Shown here: positions 52,648 through 61,786 of the stretch, in pieces | How the letters are laid out: each line of letters starts with the position of its first letter | Numbering within the stretch: position 1 is the stretch's first letter | Assembly (NCBI GenBank): GCA_963632825.1 | Contig: CAVGWF010000005.1 | Span: 62,001 to 126,000, forward strand | Source of the DNA: F23-B02 sp963632825 | Lineage (GTDB): Bacteria; Bacillota; Clostridia; Oscillospirales; Oscillospiraceae | DNA length: 64,000 nt | Direction of reading: 5' to 3' | Translations under genes and position numbers: made by a program | The notes under the pieces: model-generated | Database searches by the model: none | What the model was told of the DNA's origin: nothing | Seen by the model: only the letters and a program-made list of their open reading frames with translations

Positions 52648-54591
52648 ATGGAAAAAGAGAAGTTTTACATTACAACGCCCATCTATTATCCCTCGGATAA
52701 GCTCCACATAGGTCACACCTACTGCACCGTAGCCACCGACGCGATAGCGCGCTACAAGAGGCTGCGCGGCTATGACGTCATGTTCCTCACCGGCACCGAC
52801 GAGCACGGTCAGAAGATCGAGGAAAAGGCAAAGGCGGCAGGGCTGACCCCGCAGGAGTTTGTAGATAAGATAGTCGAGGGTCCCGGCGGCATAACCGACC
52901 TGTGGAAGCTTATGAACATCTCGAACGACCGCTTTATCCGCACCACCGATGACTACCATGTCGCGGCGGTACAGCGCATCTTCAGGAAAATGTACGACAA
53001 GGGCGATATATACAAGGGCGCATATAAGGGAATGTACTGCACTCCCTGCGAGAGCTTCTGGACCGAGAGCCAGCTCAAGGACGGCAAATGCCCCGACTGC
53101 GGCAGAGAGGTCCACTACGCCGAGGAGGAGGCGTATTTCTTCCGCCTTTCCAAGTACGCGAAGCCCGTTCAGGAGCTGCTTGAGACCGGTACCTTCCTTG
53201 AGCCCGCTTCCCGCGTCAACGAGATGATAAACAACTTCATAAAGCCGGGTCTTGAGGATCTGTGCGTCTCCCGCACGAGCTTCAAGTGGGGCATCCCCGT
53301 CGATTTTGACCCCGGTCATGTCGTCTATGTCTGGGTCGACGCGCTGTTTAACTACACCTCCGCGCTCGGCTTCCTCAACGACAGATATGACGATTACGAC
53401 AAGTACTGGCCTGCGGATGTGCACATAGTCGGCAAGGAGATCGTGCGCTTCCACTCGATAATCTGGCCGGCAATGCTCATGAGCATGGGCATGCCCCTGC
53501 CGAAGAAGGTCTACGGTCACGGCTGGCTGGTTATAGACGGCGGCAAGATGAGCAAGTCCAAGGGCAATGTTGTCGACCCATATAAGCTTGCGGATATGTT
53601 CGGCGTTGACGCGCTCAGGTTCTTCCTGCTGCGCACCTTCCCGTTCGGCTCCGACGGCAACTTCTCAAACGAGCTGCTCATCTCCACCATAAACACCGAC
53701 CTTGCAAACGACCTCGGAAACCTCGTGTCGCGCACGACCGCCATGGTCGAAAAATACTTCGGCGGCACCCTGCCCGAGGACAGAGAGGCCGACGCTCTCG
53801 ACGATGAGCTCCTCGTGCTCGCAAAGCAGACCCGCGAGAGATATGCCGAGCAGATGGACAAGCTCCAGCTCCACCTTGCGCTTGAGGAGGTGTTCAGGCT
53901 CATCCAGCGTGCGAATAAGTATATCGACGAGACGGCACCCTGGCAGCTTGCCAAGGACGAGAGCAAGAAAGCCCGCCTCGCAAGCGTTCTGTATAATCTG
54001 CTTGAGTGCCTGCGCATGAGTCTCATCATGCTCACCCCGTTCATTCCCGAAAGCTGCGATAAGGCGTTTGCGCAGATCGGAGCCGACGAGAGCCTCCGCA
54101 CATGGGACAGCTCCGCACGGTTCGGCGCCCTGCCCGCAGATATCACCGTGCACAGGGGCGAAACCCTGTTCCCGCGCCTTGATATGGCAAAGGCGCTTGA
54201 GGCGCTCGAAAAAATGAACGCCCCCGCAAGACCCAAGTTCCCGCCGGTCGAGCCGGAGGTCACGATAGACGATTTTGCAAAGTGTGATATGCGCGTGTGC
54301 AAGGTGCTCTCGTGCGAGCCCGTCAAGAAGTCGAAGAAGCTTTTGAAGTTCAAGCTCGATGACGGCAGCGGCACTCCGCGCCAGATTCTCTCCGGCATCC
54401 ACGAGTTCTATGAGCCCGAGCAGCTCGTCGGCAAAACGGTCGTTGCCATCCTCAACCTGCCCAACCGCAAGATGATGGGCGAGGATTCCTGCGGCATGCT
54501 GCTGTCGGCCGTTCACGAGCACGACGGCAAGGAGGAGCTGCACCTGCTCATGCTCGATAACGAGGTTCCCGCGGGCTTCCGCCTGTGCTGA
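52648..54591 (+). CDS. metG: Methionyl-tRNA synthetase with C-terminal tRNA-binding domain
   Basis: 647 residues. HIGH motif as HIGHTY (about 20), zinc knuckle CTPC...CPDC (about 131-155), KMSKSKGN (about 300), anticodon domain, and an EMAP/Trbp111-like OB domain (about 545-647, DFAKCDMRVCKVLSCEPV). Essential cytosolic enzyme. RBS AAAAGGAGAAAATAAA. Confidence 0.97.
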   Translation: MEKEKFYITTPIYYPSDKLHIGHTYCTVATDAIARYKRLRGYDVMFLTGTDEHGQKIEEKAKAAGLTPQEFVDKIVEGPGGITDLWKLMNISNDRFIRTTDDYHVAAVQRIFRKMYDKGDIYKGAYKGMYCTPCESFWTESQLKDGKCPDCGREVHYAEEEAYFFRLSKYAKPVQELLETGTFLEPASRVNEMINNFIKPGLEDLCVSRTSFKWGIPVDFDPGHVVYVWVDALFNYTSALGFLNDRYDDYDKYWPADVHIVGKEIVRFHSIIWPAMLMSMGMPLPKKVYGHGWLVIDGGKMSKSKGNVVDPYKLADMFGVDALRFFLLRTFPFGSDGNFSNELLISTINTDLANDLGNLVSRTTAMVEKYFGGTLPEDREADALDDELLVLAKQTRERYAEQMDKLQLHLALEEVFRLIQRANKYIDETAPWQLAKDESKKARLASVLYNLLECLRMSLIMLTPFIPESCDKAFAQIGADESLRTWDSSARFGALPADITVHRGETLFPRLDMAKALEALEKMNAPARPKFPPVEPEVTIDDFAKCDMRVCKVLSCEPVKKSKKLLKFKLDDGSGTPRQILSGIHEFYEPEQLVGKTVVAILNLPNRKMMGEDSCGMLLSAVHEHDGKEELHLLMLDNEVPAGFRLC

Positions 54592-54604
54592 AAGGAGACG
54601 CCGC

Positions 54605-54955
54605 GTGAATATAAATCTTAATGTTGTCAAGTTTTTGCAGAAGTATGAGTCCGATCCCGAGCTCCGCGCGCGCATCGAGCAGGCGGAGATGATGTATCCC
54701 GGCAGCCTTGAGATCCGCGAGTCGGTCGTTGAGGATGTGCTCATTCCCATCGCCGAGGAAATGGGGCTGGGCTTCACGCTCATGGATCTTTACACCTATG
54801 AGCGCAAGCTCAAAAACGAGCGCAGCCGCGATGTCGAGCTGACCGAGGAGGAGCTTAAGGCCGACGATGACGAGTTCAGCTACTGGCTCGTCGACAGAGG
54901 CTGGGAAAACGATAAATCCTGCTTCGATAAGAGCTCACCCAAAGGAATAGACTGA
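54605..54955 (+). CDS. Nif11-like domain protein
   Basis: 116 residues. Residues 2-25 (NVVKFLQKYESDPELRARIEQA) match the Nif11 helix motif F-x-K-x2-x-D-P-E-L-R, and FTLMDLYTYERKL resembles its end, with about 20 extra residues between. The acidic C-terminus has one Cys and no Gly-Gly cleavage site, so it does not look like a RiPP precursor. GTG start with AAGGAGACGCC; last gene of the hemW-metG operon. Confidence 0.65.
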   Translation: MNINLNVVKFLQKYESDPELRARIEQAEMMYPGSLEIRESVVEDVLIPIAEEMGLGFTLMDLYTYERKLKNERSRDVELTEEELKADDDEFSYWLVDRGWENDKSCFDKSSPKGID

Positions 54956-54958
54956 TCT

Positions 54959-54985
54959 AAAAAGCCGGCCCTTGGCCGGCTTTTT
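54959..54985 (+). terminator. Terminator of the hemW-metG operon
   Basis: 12-bp perfect stem (54959-54970 / 54974-54985), loop CTT, T5 end. Confidence 0.85.
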
Positions 54986-55023
54986 CATCGGGCAGAGCTG
55001 CTCTGTCCGGTCAATATTGCAAG

Positions 55024-55051
55024 TACCGGCCGCAGATATCTGCGGCCGGTA
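55024..55051. repeat. 28-bp perfect palindrome
   Basis: TACCGGCCGCAGAT / ATCTGCGGCCGGTA with no loop. Lies in the 255-bp gap between the operon terminator and the 55212 gene; nothing else stands out there. Confidence 0.55.
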
Positions 55052-55211
55052 TCTGATTATGCCGGGTTTGCTACATATAGTCCTCTGCAAGCCAACTGAA
55101 ACCGCCTACAGGCTCTATCCTTGCAAATACTATATAGCTGTTTAGTATCAGTCTGCTCAAGTGTTCTCCAAAGTTATCATAAACTCAGGCGGAAGCCTGC
55201 TGCCTGAATGT

Positions 55212-55724
55212 TTATTTGAGCTTTCTTTTTATCTCGTTTGCACTCAGCACAAGGTCGCCGAAAGCAGCAAGTCCGAGACCGGAGAGATATGATATGACGG
55301 CACCGGGAATGAGGATACCAAAGAATATTCCTATATTGAACTCACTGTGTCCCCAATAGGTGCTGACATTTGCAAAGGTAAATGCGAGAATTACCGATGC
55401 GATCATCCCAAGTACGCATATGAAGGTCGCTATATCCTTGAGCGTTGCACCGGGGTTGGAGTATAAACCGCCCCCGGAAGACGAAACAGATGCACCGCCA
55501 TTTTCCGGAGCTGCATTCCCCGCTTGCCAGCGTTTATTGACCGCAAACTGAGCCTGCTCCATACAATCAGCGGCAAAATAATGCCCATCCACCTCAAAGA
55601 CCTTGCCCTGCGCACGCATCGCTTCAAACTCACCGTCCGAAATGTCCTTGAACCAGCCGTAGCCGTCGTGATCCGAAAATTCACTGGCCTGCGATGCTTT
55701 TGTTGCGTAAATTCTCTTGCTCAT
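55212..55724 (-). CDS. Membrane protein with N-terminal aromatic-rich domain
   Basis: 170 residues. The N-terminal 65 residues form a small charged and aromatic-rich domain (GYGWFKDISDGEFEAM, EVDGHYFAADCMEQAQ). A Ser/Gly linker follows, then two hydrophobic helices (about 95-118 and 128-155). Family not recognised. Divergent from an XRE regulator, which may control it. Confidence 0.65.
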   Translation of the reverse strand: MSKRIYATKASQASEFSDHDGYGWFKDISDGEFEAMRAQGKVFEVDGHYFAADCMEQAQFAVNKRWQAGNAAPENGGASVSSSGGGLYSNPGATLKDIATFICVLGMIASVILAFTFANVSTYWGHSEFNIGIFFGILIPGAVISYLSGLGLAAFGDLVLSANEIKRKLK

Positions 55725-55867
55725 ACAAAAATCCTCCCAAAATTCATTCCTATAATCGGTAATTCGATTATAAACGCACTTGATTCATATGTCAAGATGT
55801 AAATCCGACTAAAAATCTGTTTGAAATGAACATCTGGCGGATAAGATAAACCCAAGGGGGCGAGAAT

Positions 55868-56197
55868 ATGAGGCTTGATTATCAGGAGATAGGACGCAGG
55901 ATCGCGCAGCGCAGACGGTTGCTTGGGCTCAAGCAGGCTGAGGTCGAGGAGCGAGCCGAGCTTGGATATAAGTACCTTTCGAACATTGAGCGCGGGATAT
56001 CCATACCGTCCACAGAGGTTATAATGCGTCTCGCCGCGGCTCTTGATACGACGCCGGATGCTTTTCTTGTCGGTGCGGTGCAGCCCGATCCGCAGGAAAA
56101 ATGGCGCAGCGTCGCCGAGCGCCTGCGCACACTGTCGCCCCGTCAGCTTGAGCTTGCCGAGCAGCTTATCGAAATCGCCTCAAAGCAGGATTTTTAG
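55868..56197 (+). CDS. XRE-family transcriptional regulator
   Basis: 109 residues. HTH_3 domain at residues 7-62 (IGRRIAQRRRLLGLKQAEVEERAELGYKYLSNIERG), then a short helical tail (LSPRQLELAEQLIEIASK). No sensor domain. RBS CAAGGGGGCGAGAAT. Confidence 0.92.
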   Translation: MRLDYQEIGRRIAQRRRLLGLKQAEVEERAELGYKYLSNIERGISIPSTEVIMRLAAALDTTPDAFLVGAVQPDPQEKWRSVAERLRTLSPRQLELAEQLIEIASKQDF

Positions 56198-56224
56198 ACG
56201 GCTTTCACAGCCGCAGATATGACA

Positions 56225-56261
56225 AAGCCAGCCGCAGCGGGTGACCCGCTGCGGCTGGCTT
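56225..56261 (+). terminator. Terminator-like hairpin after the XRE gene
   Basis: 17-bp perfect stem (56225-56241 / 56245-56261), loop TGA, no T-run. Confidence 0.6.
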
Positions 56262-56274
56262 GCTGTGTGCCGCT

Positions 56275-56465
56275 CTGTATCCACTTATTGCGCCGGCCTG
56301 CGCCGAGATATGTTTTCGCCTCATCAGTCAGGCTTACGCCTGACGGCCTTCCCTCCGAGGGGAAGCCAAGGACGCACTACAGCAGTGCGGCGATATACCT
56401 GTTTTGTCCGCACCCTACGGCCGGGACACCGCAATGACCGTATCCGCAGGCGCGTAAAAGCGCCT
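56275..56465 (-). repeat. Dispersed modular repeat, reverse orientation (R8)
   Basis: On the minus strand a module-A copy starts with CGCCTGCGGATACGG, followed by a module-B copy (CTTCCCCTCGGAGGGAAGG; GTCAGGCGTAAGCC). It runs up to 13 bp before the dnaE stop. Confidence 0.75.
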
Positions 56466-56477
56466 GAGGAGAAATTA

Positions 56478-59400
56478 TTATTTTATCACAACATTTTTAT
56501 CCCCGCAGAGCTCCTTAAGCTCGGCGACGAGGGACGGATGGACAAGGCATTTTGTTCCGATGCGTTTTTTCTCCCGCTCACAGTAGATTATCATTTGCTG
56601 CGTGCCGGGGAACATCGTAAGGATGAGCTTTATGCGCTCAAGCAGCGGGTCGTCTTCGCCCGGCAGCTTGACCCACAGCTTCTGCGCGGGCGACGCCGCC
56701 GGCGCAGAGCGAACCGGTGCAAGCTTTCCGAGGTCGGAGATGGGCCGGATCTCGTCAACCATGAGCTGCGGCTCCTTCTCGTCGCGCACCGACACCCTGC
56801 CGCGTACTATTATAAGCTCGTTTTCCTTGACGAACCGGCCTCCGGTATCGAGCGCGCGCTGGAACGCTATAAGCTCCATTGCGCCGGTATCGTCCTCAAG
56901 GCCGATATAGCTCATCAGCGTATTCGATTTCGTTGTGCGCGTGCTGCTCGACTGCACGACTCCGGCAACGGCAACAACGGCTCCGTCCGGGTACGCCTTA
57001 TGCCGGTTATCGGATGCAGCGTCGGCGAGTATGCTCGCTATCGGTACAAGCCCCGCACGGCGGACGCGCTCGCGGTATTCGTCCATCGGATGCCCGCTCA
57101 GGTACAGACCCGCAGTCTCCTTCTCCATTGCCATGAGCTCGGCGCGGGTATATTCCTCGACATCGGGTATCCGTATACTCATCGCGCCCGACTCCTCGAA
57201 CTCCGGCTCTCCGAAAAGGTTTATCTGCCCGTCAACATTGCTGCGGCTGTCGTGCTGCACTCCGTCTATCATAACGCCGGCTATCCTCAGCAGCGCCTTG
57301 CGCTTGTAGCCGAAGCTGTCAAACGCACCGGCGCGGATGAGATTCTCGACCGCTCTGCGGTTGAGCTCACGCCCCGCCATGCGGCGGCAGAAATCCTCGA
57401 AGCTGCGGAACGCGCCGTCCCGGCTTCGGCGGGCAATGAGCTCGTTTATAAATCCCCTGCCGATGCTTTTTATTGCTACAAGTCCGAAGCGTATATCGTT
57501 TCCGCTGACGGAAAAGTCGGCATACGACTCATTCACATCCGGCGGCAGCAGCCTTATGCCCATTTCGCGGCACTCGGCTATATACTCGGAAATTTTCGTG
57601 CTGTTATCGAGAACGCTGCTCAGAAGCGCCGCCATGTACTGGCGCGGATAACGCCGCTTCATGTATGCGGTGCGGTAGGAAACGATGGCATAGCTCACCG
57701 CGTGAGCCTTGTTGAACGCATACGACGCAAAGTCAAGTATCTCGTCGTAAATGCTGTTTGCCGTATCCTCGGGCACTCCGCGCTTTACGGCGCCGTCTAT
57801 GCCGCGTTCGGCATCGCCGTGGACGAACGCCCTGCGCTCGGCGTCGATGACCTTATGCTTTTTCTTGCTCATTGCACGGCGGATCATATCCGCCTGACCG
57901 AGCGAAAATCCGGCGAGGCGGCGGAAAATTTCAATGACCTGCTCCTGATACACGATGCAGCCGTAGGTGACCTCAAGTATGGGGCGCAGCAGCTCATGCT
58001 TATAGCTTATCCTCTCCGGATGCGCCGAGCACTCTATGAACCGAGGTATGCTGTCCATGGGACCGGGACGGTAGAGCGCTATGACCGCGGTTATATCCTC
58101 AATGCTCTTGGGTTTGAGCCCCATGCACACGCCGGTCATGCCCGTGCTCTCGAGCTGGAACACGCCGCTGGTGTGCCCCTCTGAGAGCATTTTGAACACC
58201 TCTGCATCGCCGTCCGGTATCTTCTCGACCTCAAAGTCGGGCTCGGTGCGGCGCACGAGCTTTGCCGCATCCTCGAGCACCGTGAGGTTCCTGAGCCCCA
58301 GAAAGTCCATTTTGAGAAGCCCCAGTTCCTCAAGAGTGGTCATCTGGTACTGTGTGACCACCGATTCGTCGTTTTTCGACAGGGGCACATACTCGTAAAC
58401 GGGCTTATCGGTTATAACCACGCCTGCCGCATGCATGCTGGCATGGCGCGGGATGCCCTCGAGCGCCTCGGCTACATCTATGAGCCGCCGCAGCATCTCG
58501 TCGCTTTCGTACATATCGCGCAGAGGCTTTGAAATGCGCAGAGCCTCCTTTATCGTCATGCTCGGGCCCATGGGTATCGCCTTGGCAACGGCGTCTGTCT
58601 CGGCGTAGCTCAGATCGAGAACGCGCCCGACATCGCGCACGGCGGCTCGGGCCGCCATTGTGCCGAAGGTGACTATCTGTGCAACATGGTCGTGCCCGTA
58701 TTTGCGGTTTACATACTCGATGACCTCTCCCCTGCGCTGAACGCAGAAGTCAATGTCTATATCGGGCATGCTGACGCGCTCGGGGTTTAAAAAGCGCTCG
58801 AAATAAAGACTGTATTTTATCGGATCGACATCCGTTATCCCCAGCGTGTACGAAACGACGCTGCCCGCAGCCGAGCCGCGGCCGGGACCGACGGGTATCT
58901 TTTTTCGCTTTGCATAGGCTATGAAGTCGGAAACTATGAGGAAATAATCGACAAAGCCCATCTTTTTTATCATCTCAAGCTCGTACTCGAGCTGTTTTTT
59001 AACGCTGCCGCCGTCATTGGGATAGCGGCGGGAAAGTCCCTCAAGGCACAGCCTTTGCAGGTAGGAAAAGCTGTCCGTTTCGCCCTCCGGCAGCTTGAAG
59101 CGCGGCAGCTTGTATTTGCCGAACTCAAAATCGTAATTGCACAGCTCGGCGATCCTGGCCGTGTTGTCGGCAGCCTCCGGATGCTCCGGAAACAGTGCGC
59201 GCATCTCGTCCTCGGTCTTGAGGTAGAACTCCTCCGTTTCGAACTTCATGCGCGAGGGGTCGTTCACCGTTTTCTGCATCTGAACGCACATGAGAACATC
59301 CTGATAATACGCGTCCTGCTTTTCGATGTAGTGTGCGTCGTTTGTCAGGGCAAGGGGTATGCCGGTCTCCTCGTGTATGCGCAGAAGCCCCTTTGAGGCG

Positions 59401-59951
59401 CGGTGCTCGGCATCGAGCCCGTGATCCTGTAGCTCAAGATAAAATCCGTCCTCGCCGAACAGCTCGCGCAGCTCGAGCGCCTTTTTCTTTGCGCCCTCGT
59501 AGTTGCCGGAGAGGATCATGCGCGGTATCGCGCCCGCAACGCAGCCGGAAAGGCAGACAAGCCCCTCGGCGCGCTCGTGCAGAAGCTGCCAGTCTATGCG
59601 GGGCTTGGTGTAAAAGCCCTCGGTAAACGCGGCCGACACGAGGTAGCACAGGTTTTTGTAGCCCATCTCGTTTCTGCACAGCAGGATAAGGTGGGTGTAC
59701 TCCGAGTCGATGCCGTGCTCGCGGTCAAAGCGCGTTCTCGGCGCGACATACACCTCGCAGCCGATGATGGGCTTTATCCCCGCCGCACGGCACGCCTTAT
59801 AAAACGCAACGGCGCCGTACATGACGCCGTGGTCGGTTATGGCAAGCGCGGTCTGTCCGAGCTCCTTTGCGCGTGCAGCGAGCGGCTCGATGCGGCATTC
59901 ACCGTCGAGCAGCGAATATTCGGTATGAACATGAAGGTGAACAAAGCTCAT
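56478..59951 (-). CDS. dnaE: DNA polymerase III subunit alpha
   Basis: 1157 residues, normal for DnaE. N-terminal PHP domain (HLHVHTEYSLLDG), the GRGSAAGS polymerase segment, catalytic PDIDIDF (about 396-402), tandem HhH and a C-terminal OB fold (about 985-1060). Lacks the proofreading exonuclease of PolC. ATG 59951 with CGAGGAAAAAT. Last gene of the hprK operon. Confidence 0.97.
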   Translation of the reverse strand: MSFVHLHVHTEYSLLDGECRIEPLAARAKELGQTALAITDHGVMYGAVAFYKACRAAGIKPIIGCEVYVAPRTRFDREHGIDSEYTHLILLCRNEMGYKNLCYLVSAAFTEGFYTKPRIDWQLLHERAEGLVCLSGCVAGAIPRMILSGNYEGAKKKALELRELFGEDGFYLELQDHGLDAEHRASKGLLRIHEETGIPLALTNDAHYIEKQDAYYQDVLMCVQMQKTVNDPSRMKFETEEFYLKTEDEMRALFPEHPEAADNTARIAELCNYDFEFGKYKLPRFKLPEGETDSFSYLQRLCLEGLSRRYPNDGGSVKKQLEYELEMIKKMGFVDYFLIVSDFIAYAKRKKIPVGPGRGSAAGSVVSYTLGITDVDPIKYSLYFERFLNPERVSMPDIDIDFCVQRRGEVIEYVNRKYGHDHVAQIVTFGTMAARAAVRDVGRVLDLSYAETDAVAKAIPMGPSMTIKEALRISKPLRDMYESDEMLRRLIDVAEALEGIPRHASMHAAGVVITDKPVYEYVPLSKNDESVVTQYQMTTLEELGLLKMDFLGLRNLTVLEDAAKLVRRTEPDFEVEKIPDGDAEVFKMLSEGHTSGVFQLESTGMTGVCMGLKPKSIEDITAVIALYRPGPMDSIPRFIECSAHPERISYKHELLRPILEVTYGCIVYQEQVIEIFRRLAGFSLGQADMIRRAMSKKKHKVIDAERRAFVHGDAERGIDGAVKRGVPEDTANSIYDEILDFASYAFNKAHAVSYAIVSYRTAYMKRRYPRQYMAALLSSVLDNSTKISEYIAECREMGIRLLPPDVNESYADFSVSGNDIRFGLVAIKSIGRGFINELIARRSRDGAFRSFEDFCRRMAGRELNRRAVENLIRAGAFDSFGYKRKALLRIAGVMIDGVQHDSRSNVDGQINLFGEPEFEESGAMSIRIPDVEEYTRAELMAMEKETAGLYLSGHPMDEYRERVRRAGLVPIASILADAASDNRHKAYPDGAVVAVAGVVQSSSTRTTKSNTLMSYIGLEDDTGAMELIAFQRALDTGGRFVKENELIIVRGRVSVRDEKEPQLMVDEIRPISDLGKLAPVRSAPAASPAQKLWVKLPGEDDPLLERIKLILTMFPGTQQMIIYCEREKKRIGTKCLVHPSLVAELKELCGDKNVVIK

Positions 59952-59998
59952 ATTTTTCCTCGGTCCTCCGCCGGTCAAAGCCGTGTTTCCGGCGGCTT

Positions 59999-60907
59999 CT
60001 ATTCCTTCTCCTCGGCGGGCGTATATGTCAGAAGCTTCTTGAGCCTGTGGCTCAGGCAGCTTTTCGATACGGGCGGATATGACAGCATGGCAAGGTCGGC
60101 TAAGCTCGCCTCCGGATTTGCATACCGCAGCAGCGCCGCCTGCTGAAGCTTATCCGGCAGCGAATCGAGCCCGCAGAGCTTATCTATGCGCTTTATGGCC
60201 TCCATCTGCTTTGCGGCTGCCTCGACGACCTTGTCGGCATTGGCCGAGTCGCAGTTTACCTTGCGGTTTATGCTGTTTTTCATGTCCTTTTCTATCTTTG
60301 CGGACATAATGTCCATCGCGCAGACCTGCGCGCCTATAGTGGTCAAAAGATCTTCAATATGCTCGCTCTTTTTGAAATAGAGCAGGTACTCGCCCTTACG
60401 CTGAGCCTCCTTGGGCGAAAAGCCCATCTCAAGCAGCACGGAATACGCTTCCCTGCTCACGCTGTAGTGCGTTGTGGCAAGCTCAAGGTGATAGCGCTTT
60501 GCCGGATCCGTGACCGAGCCTCCCGCGAGAAACGCGCCTCGGATAAACGACGCCTTGCAGCACGGCTCCTCGATAACGCCAAAGTTTATGTGCAGGGTGG
60601 GGCTTGACGGGTCGTTGCCGAAGGCGTCGAACACGGTCTCTATCTTCTGCGCGTCGTTTATGACGAAAACATGCTTTACGCCTCTCTCCCGCTCCGGAGC
60701 GTCGAAATTAATGCCGAACGCGCGGCGGAAAAGATGCGGCAGCCTTTCCGCAAGCTCGTCGCTGCCGGTGGTTATTTTTATCCCGCGCGGCGAGAACGCG
60801 TGCGCATACAGCAAAACGCCGTATGCCTCGGCGACGGCGCAGCATTTGCGCTCGACCCGAGGCTCACACAGCTCGGCTCTGACTTTTTGCGCGAAGGTTC
60901 TTTCCAT
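59999..60907 (-). CDS. whiA: DNA-binding protein WhiA
   Basis: 302 residues. N-terminal LAGLIDADG-like fold (IRGAFLAGGSVTDPAKRYHLEL, catalytic residues absent as usual) and C-terminal HTH (EASLADLAMLSYPPVSKSCLSHRLKKL). Influences division and chromosome segregation in Firmicutes. Starts one base after the rapZ stop. Confidence 0.96.
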   Translation of the reverse strand: MERTFAQKVRAELCEPRVERKCCAVAEAYGVLLYAHAFSPRGIKITTGSDELAERLPHLFRRAFGINFDAPERERGVKHVFVINDAQKIETVFDAFGNDPSSPTLHINFGVIEEPCCKASFIRGAFLAGGSVTDPAKRYHLELATTHYSVSREAYSVLLEMGFSPKEAQRKGEYLLYFKKSEHIEDLLTTIGAQVCAMDIMSAKIEKDMKNSINRKVNCDSANADKVVEAAAKQMEAIKRIDKLCGLDSLPDKLQQAALLRYANPEASLADLAMLSYPPVSKSCLSHRLKKLLTYTPAEEKE

Positions 60908-60908
60908 C

Positions 60909-61769
60909 TCACTTCATAAGGTCGCGGTTTATACTCACCACCGGAATGCCGAGGCATTTCAGATGTCCCGCGAGCGCCGACGCGACCGCAACGCTGCGGT
61001 GTCTGCCGCCGGTGCAGCCGACGGCGATGGTGAGGCTGTATTTGCCCTCCTCGATGTAAAGCGGCAGGAGGTATTCTATCATGTCGGTGAGCTTGTCCAT
61101 AAAGGTATTGGTCTGCTCAAAGCCGAAAACATAGTCGCGCACCGGCGCGTCCATGCCGCTGAGGAGCTTGAGATCCTCAACATAAAACGGATTGGGCAGA
61201 AACCGCACGTCGAAAACGAGGTCGGCATCCAGCGGCATACCGTATTTAAAGCCGAACGACATTACATTCACGACTATCGAGCGGTCGGTGGCGGAGTCGG
61301 AAAAATGGGTGTACAGCTCGTTATGGAGCTGACCGAGCGTCAGGTGCGAGGTGTCGACTATGTAGTCGGCGATATCGCGTATCGGCCGAAGCTGCTCGGT
61401 TTCCTTTATGATGGCGTCCTCGATCGAGCCGCCGCTTTTTGCCGCCAGCGGGTGCGGGCGGCGCGATTCCTTGTAGCGCTTTACGATGACGGCGGGCTCC
61501 GCCTCCATGAACAGTATCTTATAGCCGAAGTCCATCTCGCGCAGCGTTTCAAGGGTGTTGAATATGTCCCTTATCCCGTTTTTCTCACGAATGTCGGTGA
61601 CGAGGGCGACCTTTTCATACCGTCCCTTCGTCGCCGCACACAGCTCGGCGAATTTCGGTATGAGCGCTGCCGGCATATTGTCAACGCAGTAGTAATCCAG
61701 ATCCTCTATTATATCCGCCGCCTGGCTCTTGCCGCCGCCGGACATTCCCGTTATTATAAGAAACTCCAT
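60909..61769 (-). CDS. rapZ: RNase adapter / nucleotide-binding protein RapZ
   Basis: 286 residues. P-loop GMSGGGKS (residues 8-15); C-terminal domain with VFDVRFLPNPFY and the CTGGRHRSV motif. In Firmicutes (YvjC/YvcJ) it binds nucleotides. ATG 61769 with CAGGGGGGAGAAT; the frame is open to 61889. Normally yvcK follows rapZ; here whiA follows directly. Confidence 0.96.
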   Translation of the reverse strand: MEFLIITGMSGGGKSQAADIIEDLDYYCVDNMPAALIPKFAELCAATKGRYEKVALVTDIREKNGIRDIFNTLETLREMDFGYKILFMEAEPAVIVKRYKESRRPHPLAAKSGGSIEDAIIKETEQLRPIRDIADYIVDTSHLTLGQLHNELYTHFSDSATDRSIVVNVMSFGFKYGMPLDADLVFDVRFLPNPFYVEDLKLLSGMDAPVRDYVFGFEQTNTFMDKLTDMIEYLLPLYIEEGKYSLTIAVGCTGGRHRSVAVASALAGHLKCLGIPVVSINRDLMK

Positions 61770-61786
61770 ATTCTCCCCCCTGAGCC

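Noticed and set aside
56241..58184. 647-residue open frame antisense to dnaE
   Set aside because: Overlaps conserved dnaE coding sequence and starts inside a repeat element; no start signals.
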